From the NCBI GenBank assembly GCA_009776995.1, contig WRMR01000364.1, forward strand, positions 1 to 5,291: DNA of 5,291 nucleotides. The letters are read 5' to 3'. The first letter of the stretch is position 1, and each line of letters opens with the position of its first letter. The notes beneath the pieces are model-generated. The model ran no database searches. It was not told where the DNA came from and saw nothing but the letters and a program-made list of their open reading frames with translations. Source of the DNA: Planctomycetaceae bacterium. Its GTDB lineage: Bacteria > Planctomycetota > Planctomycetia > Pirellulales > Thermoguttaceae. The position numbers and the translations under genes are program-made. This document shows, one piece after another, positions 1 through 5,291 of the stretch.

Positions 1-26
1 CTCACGCAAAGTGATGAGTGGCTGGT

Positions 27-60
27 GCAGAGATGCTGTTGCGTCTGAAAAAATCTCTGC
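27..60. repeat. Short inverted repeat
   Basis: GCAGAGAT at 27-34 pairs perfectly with ATCTCTGC at 53-60 around an 18-nt loop. No T tract follows on the + strand, so it is not a typical intrinsic terminator. The right arm runs into the 7-bp tandem repeat. Confidence 0.5.
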
Positions 61-90
61 GTTCTGCTCTCTGCTCTCTGCTCTCTGCGC
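56..90. repeat. 7-bp tandem repeat (TCTGCTC)
   Basis: Five consecutive 7-bp units: TCTGCGT, then three perfect TCTGCTC, then TCTGCGC. Being short and in phase, it is a plausible slippage site. Confidence 0.85.
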
Positions 91-94
91 TCCC

Positions 95-110
95 TTTTTC
101 ACCACGAAGG
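95..110 (+). repeat. Dispersed CACCACGAAGG repeat, copy A
   Basis: TTTTTCACCACGAAGG occurs here and again, perfectly and in inverted orientation, at 1211-1226. It continues into further ACGAA units (113-117 and 123-127). Similar CACCACGAAGG sequences are in my experience frequent in intergenic DNA of some environmental bacteria; their function is unknown. Confidence 0.75.
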
Positions 111-135
111 TCACGAAGAACCACGAAGGTTTTTT

Positions 136-218
136 ATACGAACCATGCGAAACAACGAAATTTACGAAATTTTGAGGCACACGCCGTTCGTATATTTCGT
201 CTTTTCGTTGGTTCGTAT
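136..218. repeat. Large imperfect inverted repeat built of ACGAA/TTCGT units
   Basis: ATACGAACCA at 136-145 pairs perfectly with 209-218, and CGAAATTTACGAA at 156-168 pairs at 12 of 13 positions with 187-199. The two stems are separated by an asymmetric internal loop (146-155 against 200-208) and capped by an 18-nt loop (169-186). Around it, six ACGAA words (104, 113, 123, 138, 155, 164) are followed by four TTCGT words (187, 196, 204, 212). It could form a cruciform or an RNA hairpin; no coding function is apparent. Confidence 0.7.
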
Positions 219-241
219 GAAATCGACGGAGCAAAACCGGC

Positions 242-256
242 TTTTTTCACCACGAA
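242..256 (+). repeat. Dispersed CACCACGAA repeat, copy B
   Basis: TTTTTTCACCACGAA is a direct repeat of copy A over 14 bases and of the inverted copy C over 15 bases. It lies about 80 bp from the end of the 216-residue gene and marks the left border of the AT-rich segment. Confidence 0.7.
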
Positions 257-335
257 ACATACAAGGTACGCCGTATCGTTGAAGTCTCCGTAAACATTGA
301 GTACGCCCATTATTCACTGTGTCATGTTTTCAGTT

Positions 336-986
336 TCAATTACCGTCACCCTGAACGGGTTTAAACTGGAGTCCTTGAATGGATTCCCAAAAAAAGTCTC
401 CGTTTCCTTTCTCTAGTCCTGAAATCTGTAGGCATTCATTCAGAGTATCAATGTATTTTCTTTGTAATTCAGCACACTGTTCTTCTGACATAAATTGTGA
501 TTTTTGTTTTTCTGGCGAATAACATTCCAGTTTATATGTAAGAAAATCAACGATAATTTGCTGATCTTCTTGCTTTTCGAGGGATTCAAATGCATTAAGA
601 AAAAACGGTTTGCTTCCTGAACGAAAGACAACACAAGCGAAAAGACGAGTACCAAACCACATGGGCGACTTTTTCAACATCTCTGCTGCAACTTTGACAG
701 TTTCGCCGATGAAAACTGTGTCGTGGTAAGGATCATCCGAGAACGCTTCACAAGCCCTGATGAGGTCCTCTTGAACACCTCCACTTTCTGCATCACAAAA
801 ACAACGTAACATCCTTGCCAAAACCTCGTGGTCATTCTTTACGAAATAGGGAAGTGCAAAACAACAAGCCATGTATGATCGTAATTTATCCAAGTCCCAA
901 TCTCTTTTTTCCCATGGCAAATGATCTTGTTTATCCATGGAATCTTCAAGATAGTCACATAAAAAATCTTTTTTGTAATCGTCCAT
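336..986 (-). CDS. Uncharacterised acidic soluble protein, 216 residues
   Basis: I do not recognise this protein. The frame can be opened at a TTG at 998, but that TTG overlaps the Shine-Dalgarno sequence GGAGG, and the ATG at 986 sits 5 nt after it, so 986 is the start. The protein is rich in Asp and Glu (for example DDYKKDFLCDYLEDSMD at 2-18), appears mainly helical, and has no signal peptide or membrane segment. Cysteines are frequent (for example 41, 42, 62, 64, 79, 118) but form no zinc-finger spacing. Notable blocks are LPWEKRDWDLDKLRSYM (23-39), CFCDAESGG (62-70), SPMWFGTRLFACVVFRSGS (107-125) and GDFFWES (196-202). Base composition is much more AT-rich than the right-hand genes (20 G/C of 60 at 421-480 and at 541-600, against 35-37 of 60 inside NagB-LmbE), suggesting separate origin. 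Its size, acidity and position after a severed protein tail would suit an immunity protein; that is inference only. Confidence 0.75.
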   Translation of the reverse strand: MDDYKKDFLCDYLEDSMDKQDHLPWEKRDWDLDKLRSYMACCFALPYFVKNDHEVLARMLRCFCDAESGGVQEDLIRACEAFSDDPYHDTVFIGETVKVAAEMLKKSPMWFGTRLFACVVFRSGSKPFFLNAFESLEKQEDQQIIVDFLTYKLECYSPEKQKSQFMSEEQCAELQRKYIDTLNECLQISGLEKGNGDFFWESIQGLQFKPVQGDGN

Positions 987-991
987 ATTAA

Positions 992-996
992 CCTCC
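992..996 (-). promoter_or_regulatory. Strong ribosome binding site of the 216-residue protein
   Basis: The minus strand reads GGAGG, then TTAAT, then ATG at 986-984. The near-ideal Shine-Dalgarno sequence and 5-nt spacing decide the start at 986 and rule out the TTG at 998, whose final G is the first base of the GGAGG. Confidence 0.8.
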
Positions 997-1033
997 AAAG
1001 TTAGAAATTAGCCTGTTTGATAAATTTTGAGTA

Positions 1034-1180
1034 TTACAACCATCCCAGAAATTCAGCAGTTAATCCCCATAGTTCATCAAATCGATTCCCAACAATTCGT
1101 TGCAAAACTAGATCATTGAAACCTGTGATAATTCCATCCACCAAATCAGTGCCTTGTTTAGCTGCCTTTATCCCATAGTT
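1034..1180 (-). pseudogene. Start-less open stretch, probable C-terminal remnant of a lost gene
   Basis: Between an in-frame TGA at 1181-1183 and a TAA at 1034-1036 the minus strand is open for 48 codons with no ATG. It reads as credible protein: GIKAAKQGTDLVDGIITGFN, then DLVLQRIVGNRFDELWGLTA and a final EFLGWL. Only a GTG at about codon 14 could serve as an internal start, giving 35 residues without a clear ribosome binding site. The segment is as AT-rich as the 216-residue gene that begins 47 bp after its stop (22 G/C of 60 at 1081-1140). The simplest reading is the end of an upstream partner gene whose body was replaced near 1181 by unrelated sequence carrying the CACCACGAAGG repeat. I do not recognise the family. 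It could also be a chance open frame. Confidence 0.4.
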
Positions 1181-1210
1181 TCAACATCGCGATGAAAGAC
1201 CACCACATTC

Positions 1211-1226
1211 CCTTCGTGGTGAAAAA
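1211..1226 (-). repeat. Dispersed CACCACGAAGG repeat, copy C (inverted)
   Basis: The + strand reads CCTTCGTGGTGAAAAA, the exact reverse complement of copy A over 16 bases. It sits between the end of the winged-helix gene and the presumed protein remnant, where the base composition changes. Confidence 0.75.
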
Positions 1227-1248
1227 AAAACCGTGAACGCTGACGTCA
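1222..1248 (-). terminator. Possible weak intrinsic terminator after the winged-helix gene
   Basis: On the minus strand the stop codon TGA begins a short bulged stem (TGACG pairing with CG-T-TCA around the loop TCAG), followed by CGG and then nine T residues at 1230-1222. The stem has only five pairs, so termination may be inefficient. The T tract is also the T-rich head of the dispersed CACCACGAAGG repeat, so its presence may not reflect selection for termination. Confidence 0.3.
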
Positions 1249-1506
1249 ATTCTTGATGAGGGTGACCATTCGCATCCGGCCTTCATCGCGAATCGAGACT
1301 TTGCCTTCCCGGGCGAGCCAGCCGATGCCCTCCATGATGTAGTCACGCGGCCGGTCAATTCGCCGGACCAGCGCACTGACGCTCATCGAACCGTTGATGT
1401 CCAGTTCGTGCCAGATGCGCCCGGCCATGTGGCCGATGTGAGGAACCTGATCATCGTTCATGTCATTTCGCGCGATAAGCGTGTCAGCCATGAAACGCAG
1501 GTTCAT
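1246..1506 (-). CDS. Small winged-helix protein (DUF2582-like)
   Basis: The 86-residue protein contains a single winged helix-turn-helix over about residues 20-84. The pattern is IGHMAGRIWHEL (helix 1), NGSMSVSALVRRI (turn and helix 2), DYIMEGIGWLAREGKV (recognition-like helix), then the wing strands VSIRDEGRMRMVTL. The G.IW..L, LSV..L and GWLAREGK positions resemble the DUF2582 winged-helix family of about 70-90 residues. Their molecular role is poorly known; DNA binding is plausible but not shown by the sequence. The first ATG starts 6 bp after the stop of the NagB-LmbE gene and has no clear Shine-Dalgarno sequence, so translation is probably coupled. Met6 (1491) and Met16 (1461) are alternative starts, and the conserved domain would be intact from either. 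It is the last gene of the right-hand run and could be a regulator of it, though that is only inferred from position. Confidence 0.8.
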   Translation of the reverse strand: MNLRFMADTLIARNDMNDDQVPHIGHMAGRIWHELDINGSMSVSALVRRIDRPRDYIMEGIGWLAREGKVSIRDEGRMRMVTLIKN

Positions 1507-1512
1507 TCATGG

Positions 1513-3450
1513 CTAAAAATCAAAAGTGCCGTTCCAGCGGACAAAGGCTTCGAGTGCGTAATACTCCGGCAGACCGATCTGGTTGTACGCCGCCGCCGTG
1601 TGCCTGTTGCGATCTTCGGCACGCTGCCAAAATTCACGCGAATCGGAACCGGGGAAAAGGGCGCGGTCCTTTTGCGTTTCATGCCGGAAGATGGCACTTT
1701 TCTTTCGCTCAAGGTCACCCGGACTCAGCGGAACCGCGATTTCAATCTGGTCGAGCGGCCATTCCTGCCAGGCACCGCGGTAAAGCAAAACCTCGGGCAG
1801 TTCGAGACCTTCCTGTCGCATCTGCTGCAAGACCCGCAAGATGATCACGGCACAGACGCGGTGAGTTCCGTGTGGGTCGGTCATGTCGCCTGCAACGTAG
1901 ATCTGCCGCGGTCTGACTTCTTCAATACATCGTCGCACAATATCATAATCATTTTGCGACGGCGGTTTTTTATCAATTGTTCCGGTCTGGTAGAATGGCA
2001 AGTTCAAGAAATGCAAATTCTCCTGCAGGCAACCGCAAACACGGGCCGCCGCCTCTGCTTCACTTTGACGAATCATGCGCTTCAACTCAAGCACTTCGGA
2101 GACATCTCCCAATCCGGGTTTTTTCGACTCAAGTGCCTGTTGAATATGGTTTTTCAGGCCGTCGGACTTTTCAACATCGATCTCATATTGTTTATTAACT
2201 TGAGTCATTAAGTTAGATATCCGCAAGGCGTCATGATCATGCACGGCAATGTTTCCGCTCGTCATATAAGCAACATGCAAGCGATGTCCATCTTCAACAA
2301 GACGTATCATTGTTCCGCCCATACTGATCACGTCGTCATCAGGATGGGGGCTGAAACAAAGAATGTCTGTTTGTTGATTAATATGATTATACAAGTCATT
2401 TTTATCACGTTGATCATGATTGTCGCCAGGGTGATAATTCACCGTTTCACTTAGCCAAAGGAACACGCGGTGGCAGAGTTTTGGTGCCGGCCCGTGCAAA
2501 CGCAGGAGCTGGTGTAATCCATGTTCACGAAAATCCTCGTCGGTCAGTTTGAGCAGGGCTTTTTGCGAGCGTTCACAGAGCCAGAGTACGGCGCGTTTGA
2601 TCATCTCGTCGTTCCAGGTGACACTCATGATGACCCAGGGGGTGATGATGGATGTCAACGCTGCGGCGGCCGGTTTGTCGATCAGATAGTTGATGTCGGC
2701 ATGGTCACACAATCGGCTGGCGGGAACGGCTTCGGAGGGATTGTCTTCGACCACGCGTTTGATAATTTTCGCTTTGTGGTCGCCGAAGGCCATGACGAGA
2801 ATTTTTTTCGCGTTCAGGAGGGTTGCCATCCCGACGGTCAAGCCTTGCATGGGAACGTTGTTTTCGCTGAAAAAATCGGATGCGGCCGCCTGACGTGTGA
2901 TCGGGTCGAGCGTCGTCAGCCGCGTTCTGCTCTTGATCGAAGTATAAGGCTCGTTGAAGCCGACACTCCCGTTGGGGCCAATTCCCAAAATGATCAAATC
3001 AAACGAACCGGCCGCGCGAATGGCGTCATCATAGCGACGGCAATAATCATCCGCTTCCACCTGGGGGACAGACGTGTCAAAAACATGAATATTGTTTGTC
3101 GGAATATTGACGTGTTTGAACAGGACATCCTGCATGATGCGCGTCTGGCTTTGCGCTTGTTCCCTTTCGAGGCCGTAATACTCGTTGATGCTGAAGGTCA
3201 TCACGCGTGACATGTCGAGACTTTCCTCCCGGTGCATACGGACCAGTTCGCGGTAAACACCGATCGGCGTCGAACCGGCCACCAGTCCCAAAACGGCGAC
3301 ATGCCCCAGCGAATTGCGCTCTCGGATCGTATTGGCGATCAGTTGCGCAACGTGCTTCGAGGCTGCGTCACTTGTCTCAAACATGTAACAGGGCGTCTGT
3401 GTTCCCAATACGGCCTGAGCCGAAGTCATCTGGTTCAACAGCGACATCAT
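1513..3450 (-). CDS. NagB-LmbE fusion: glucosamine-6-phosphate deaminase-like domain with altered active site plus LmbE/PIG-L deacetylase
   Basis: The 645-residue cytoplasmic protein matches the known fusion family annotated as glucosamine-6-phosphate deaminase-like (about 650 residues), so it is full length. The NagB-like domain spans about 20-265: GLVAGSTP (55-62), TFSINEYYGL (85-94), GIGPNGSVGFNEP (156-168), with Arg186 and Lys226 matching the E. coli phosphate-binding Arg172 and Lys208. Catalytic positions are changed: E. coli Asp72 is Asn89, Asp141 is Asn160 and His143 is Ser162; Glu148 is kept as Glu167. A helical linker (about 270-355) leads to an LmbE zinc deacetylase domain (about 360-645) with SPHPDDD (367-373; His369, Asp371, Asp372) and DPHGTHR (525-531; His527, His530), so its metal site is complete. 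LmbE enzymes remove N-acetyl groups from GlcNAc-type sugars, which suits an amino-sugar role; the exact substrate is unknown. The first ATG (3450) lies only 3 nt from AAGGA, so the second ATG (3447) is equally or more likely. The gene starts 14 bp after the methyltransferase stop. Confidence 0.93.
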   Translation of the reverse strand: MMSLLNQMTSAQAVLGTQTPCYMFETSDAASKHVAQLIANTIRERNSLGHVAVLGLVAGSTPIGVYRELVRMHREESLDMSRVMTFSINEYYGLEREQAQSQTRIMQDVLFKHVNIPTNNIHVFDTSVPQVEADDYCRRYDDAIRAAGSFDLIILGIGPNGSVGFNEPYTSIKSRTRLTTLDPITRQAAASDFFSENNVPMQGLTVGMATLLNAKKILVMAFGDHKAKIIKRVVEDNPSEAVPASRLCDHADINYLIDKPAAAALTSIITPWVIMSVTWNDEMIKRAVLWLCERSQKALLKLTDEDFREHGLHQLLRLHGPAPKLCHRVFLWLSETVNYHPGDNHDQRDKNDLYNHINQQTDILCFSPHPDDDVISMGGTMIRLVEDGHRLHVAYMTSGNIAVHDHDALRISNLMTQVNKQYEIDVEKSDGLKNHIQQALESKKPGLGDVSEVLELKRMIRQSEAEAAARVCGCLQENLHFLNLPFYQTGTIDKKPPSQNDYDIVRRCIEEVRPRQIYVAGDMTDPHGTHRVCAVIILRVLQQMRQEGLELPEVLLYRGAWQEWPLDQIEIAVPLSPGDLERKKSAIFRHETQKDRALFPGSDSREFWQRAEDRNRHTAAAYNQIGLPEYYALEAFVRWNGTFDF

Positions 3451-3453
3451 GGT

Positions 3454-3458
3454 TCCTT
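3454..3458 (-). promoter_or_regulatory. Ribosome binding site of the NagB-LmbE fusion gene
   Basis: On the minus strand AAGGA, within an A-rich stretch, lies between the methyltransferase stop codon and the fusion gene. It is 3 nt from the ATG at 3450 and 6 nt from the ATG at 3447. The second distance is the more usual, which favours starting one codon downstream. Confidence 0.6.
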
Positions 3459-3464
3459 TTTTTG

Positions 3465-5291
3465 TTATCCCGTCAATTCCTGATACCTCACCATCAGCTT
3501 TGCCACAATACCCGCTTCGGTCAATTTGTTATCGAAACCGTACAGCTTCATCACGGCACGGTCAAGGGTTTGGTGAGCTTTCAATAATTCAGGTGGCATC
3601 GTCAGCGGGTCATACAAATCGGCAAGGCTATTGTCGGGAAATTTTGCCCGTGCGTCAAGAATACCCTGCGCCAGTTTTTCAATATTCGCCTTCTGGGCAT
3701 CTGTCGCTTCCGGCCACGGGAAGTTGTTGTAAACAATGTCCTTGGAGTAACGATAACGCGTTTCCAACCGTCCGCAAACTGCCCTTGTCCATGCCATGTG
3801 TACGCCGGATGTTAAAATGCCGAAGTGATAAAGGCTGGCGTCGGGGAGGATACGAATCGCATTGCTGCATAAGTTATGTGGTTCCAGAAAGCCGACAGGT
3901 ATGTAATCCCGACGTTCCGAAGAAGTTTCCGGTATCACCAAATACCTCCTTTTCGGCATATTCTCCACATGAAACCGTGTCGGAGTCTTTGCAATTTTTC
4001 TCGTTCCTTCACTTTTGCTGGCAAGACGGAATTTGCGAACCGCCGCAATGCGTTTCATAGCCTCCGGCATTTGGCGGAGTTCCGAAGGCGGACAGTCACC
4101 CAACCACAGACAGTAACGCCGATAACCGTTAATCAACTCGTCGGAACCAACCCACGGACGGAACCATTTTTTTGCTTGAGGCTCCGTTTGAAGGAACGCT
4201 TTTCGTTCTTCTTCGGTGAACAAATAATTGCCGTCATCAATCGGCTTGTTGCCGATACCGATTTCCGGCACATCACATAGCGGCTTTTTCCGGCTTTCGA
4301 TAAAAACATGGGATGCGTCAATGAGATAGGGATTGATAGTAGTGACAACTGTCTTTGTACCATCGTTTTCGAAGATTGCTTTCGGGTTCTTATTTGGCGT
4401 GATACCAAATCCAATGATCACACAATGCAAAGCGGCTTTTCCTTTGGCTTCATTGCTCCACTTGAAGGTGCGATAGCCAAAGTGAATCGAAACCCCACGT
4501 TCCATTAACGGCTTCCACAAAATGGCAACCTGCTCCCCCTGGGTGATGGAATTGGTCGATACGAATGCCGCTCGTATTGCCGTATCGCTCATCATGTCGG
4601 TGGCTTTTTTGTACCACGCCGCAACATAATCAAGATTTCCGACACCATGGAGTGAACCAAAAACACGCCGCATGTCCTCTTTTTGGACAGGCGTCATCAT
4701 TCTCGCCCCATGATAGGGCGGATTGCCCAAAATGTAGGACAACTCCTCTTTCGGCACAATAGTTTCCCAATCCAAACGGTGAGCGTTTCCGTGAACAATG
4801 GTTGCCCCTTGCGTCAGCGGCAGCCGCACGAAATACTGGCCGAGTTCCTTCGACGCCAGGAGGTTCATCTGGTGATCCATCAGCCACAAACCGGTTCGCG
4901 CGACCTCACAGGGAAAATCCTCGATCTCAATGCCGTAAAACTGCTCGACGCTGACTTTCAACTCCATCGAAATATCAAGAACCTTTTGGCCGGCCTTTTT
5001 CATCCTTGATTTTTTGATTCTGACAATCTCAATTTCCAGTAGCCGCAATTGCTGATAGGCGATCATCAAAAAGTTGCCGCAACCACAGGCCGGGTCAAGA
5101 AATTTCAGCCTCGCGATTTTTTCATGAAAATCATCGAGCCGCCGCTTGTCGTGTTTCACCCGCGCCAGTTCCGACCGCAAATCGTCCATAAACAACGGAT
5201 GAATCACCTTCAGAATATTCTCGATGCTGGTGTAATGCGCTCCCAATTCCCGTCGCAAGTTCTTGTTCATCACGCCCTGCATCATGGCACC
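3465..5291 (-). CDS. MmeI-like adenine-specific DNA methyltransferase, type IIL/IIG restriction-modification (5' end outside window)
   Basis: This S-adenosylmethionine-dependent DNA methyltransferase probably makes N6-methyladenine at a short target site. Numbering from the Met codon at 5285, the sequence shows the motif-X-like GAHYTS (15-20) followed by NILKVIHPLF, motif I FLDPACGCGNF (62-72), an acidic strand end YGIEIED (117-123) and the catalytic motif IV NPPY (188-191). Next come the FKWSNEAKGKAALHCVIIGF block (274-293), a target-recognition region to about residue 510, and the tail YNNFPWP plus LADLYDPLTMPPELLKAHQ typical of MmeI-like enzymes. The frame stays open to the window edge (Gly-Ala precede the first Met), and the family has a similar GAMFQ-like block just before GAHYTS. 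The Met at 5285 is therefore not the real start. MmeI itself is about 920 residues, so roughly 300 N-terminal residues, where that family has its PD-ExK nuclease and helical spacer, should lie beyond 5291. Whether the nuclease is present cannot be seen. PglX of BREX is a less likely alternative. Confidence 0.9.
   Translation of the reverse strand, partial: GAMMQGVMNKNLRRELGAHYTSIENILKVIHPLFMDDLRSELARVKHDKRRLDDFHEKIARLKFLDPACGCGNFLMIAYQQLRLLEIEIVRIKKSRMKKAGQKVLDISMELKVSVEQFYGIEIEDFPCEVARTGLWLMDHQMNLLASKELGQYFVRLPLTQGATIVHGNAHRLDWETIVPKEELSYILGNPPYHGARMMTPVQKEDMRRVFGSLHGVGNLDYVAAWYKKATDMMSDTAIRAAFVSTNSITQGEQVAILWKPLMERGVSIHFGYRTFKWSNEAKGKAALHCVIIGFGITPNKNPKAIFENDGTKTVVTTINPYLIDASHVFIESRKKPLCDVPEIGIGNKPIDDGNYLFTEEERKAFLQTEPQAKKWFRPWVGSDELINGYRRYCLWLGDCPPSELRQMPEAMKRIAAVRKFRLASKSEGTRKIAKTPTRFHVENMPKRRYLVIPETSSERRDYIPVGFLEPHNLCSNAIRILPDASLYHFGILTSGVHMAWTRAVCGRLETRYRYSKDIVYNNFPWPEATDAQKANIEKLAQGILDARAKFPDNSLADLYDPLTMPPELLKAHQTLDRAVMKLYGFDNKLTEAGIVAKLMVRYQELTG

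Larger units (their letters stand above)
1..335. other. Gene-free repeat-rich intergenic region
   Basis: No credible gene is seen. A GTG-initiated frame on the + strand (18-293) simply reads through the tandem repeat and the ACGAA units and lacks a ribosome binding site. The stretch holds the small inverted repeat, the 7-bp tandem repeat, copies A and B of the CACCACGAA element and the large ACGAA/TTCGT hairpin. From 263 to 335 I see nothing beyond the 3' flank of the 216-residue gene, and no clear terminator for that gene. Confidence 0.7.

Noticed and set aside
95..260. Possible CRISPR array
   Set aside because: The repeated words are 5-16 bp, irregularly spaced and change orientation; there are no constant-length spacers and no cas genes in the window.
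18..293. Open frame of 91 codons on the + strand beginning with GTG
   Set aside because: It translates the tandem repeat and ACGAA units into low-complexity Ser/Leu and Arg/Thr/Lys-rich sequence, has no ribosome binding site and no recognisable domain.
440..655. Open frame of 71 codons on the - strand
   Set aside because: It lies wholly inside the 216-residue gene in another frame and is rich in Asn/Lys/Leu as expected of an AT-rich shadow.
95..1226. Insertion sequence or composite transposon bounded by the inverted repeats
   Set aside because: No transposase motifs lie between the repeats and I saw no target-site duplication; only a repeat-bounded segment can be claimed.
1158..1376. Open frame of 72 codons on the - strand running through the T9 tract
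   Set aside because: It overlaps the winged-helix gene out of frame and then reads the repeat; the winged-helix frame is clearly the coding one.
1408..2211. Open frame of 267 codons on the + strand
   Set aside because: It is antisense to the LmbE domain and the winged-helix gene, both of which have clear family motifs; the translation shows no family features.
2521..3210. Open frame of 229 codons on the + strand
   Set aside because: It is the complement of the NagB domain in a GC-biased gene, where long antisense frames are common; no motif supports it.
3449..4060. Open frame of 203 codons on the + strand
   Set aside because: It is antisense to the C-terminal part of the methyltransferase; Ser/Pro/Arg-rich composition without domain features.
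5283..5285. ATG as the true start of the methyltransferase
   Set aside because: The frame continues open to the window edge with Gly-Ala, matching the conserved block that precedes GAHYTS in MmeI-like proteins, so the gene extends outside the window.

Overview
The window is a piece of bacterial chromosome of moderate GC content in which every gene I can support lies on the minus strand. No gene fixes the species. A NagB-LmbE fusion, a DUF2582-type winged-helix protein, an MmeI-like methyltransferase and dispersed 'TTTTTCACCACGAAGG'-type intergenic repeats together suggest an environmental bacterium of the PVC group or a similar lineage. That placement is an inference from general familiarity with such genomes.

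Read in the direction of transcription (right to left), the right part is a compact gene run. First comes the C-terminal two thirds of an MmeI-like (type IIL/IIG) adenine-specific DNA methyltransferase, 3465-5291, whose N-terminus lies beyond the window edge. After 14 bp follows a full-length 645-residue fusion of a glucosamine-6-phosphate deaminase (NagB) domain and an LmbE/PIG-L deacetylase domain, 1513-3450. After 6 bp comes a small winged-helix protein, 1246-1506. The spacing makes one transcript likely, and a weak hairpin plus T9 tract ends it at 1222-1248. In the fusion the LmbE zinc site is intact, but three NagB catalytic residues are replaced (E. coli D72, D141 and H143 by N, N and S), while the phosphate-site Arg and Lys and the FNEP glutamate remain. 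The NagB half therefore looks like a non-deaminating binding domain.

The left part differs in character. An AT-rich segment (about 336-1180) carries an unrecognised acidic 216-residue protein with a very good ribosome binding site and, just upstream of it, an open stretch of 46-48 codons without a usable start that reads like the severed C-terminus of another protein. Copies of the CACCACGAA repeat bracket the segment: two in + orientation at 95-110 and 242-256, one in - orientation at 1211-1226. This could be an orphaned two-gene module, perhaps a toxin tail with its immunity gene, left by rearrangement at the repeats. The first 335 bp hold no credible gene but are full of structure: a 7-bp tandem repeat, a small inverted repeat and a large imperfect ACGAA/TTCGT hairpin.
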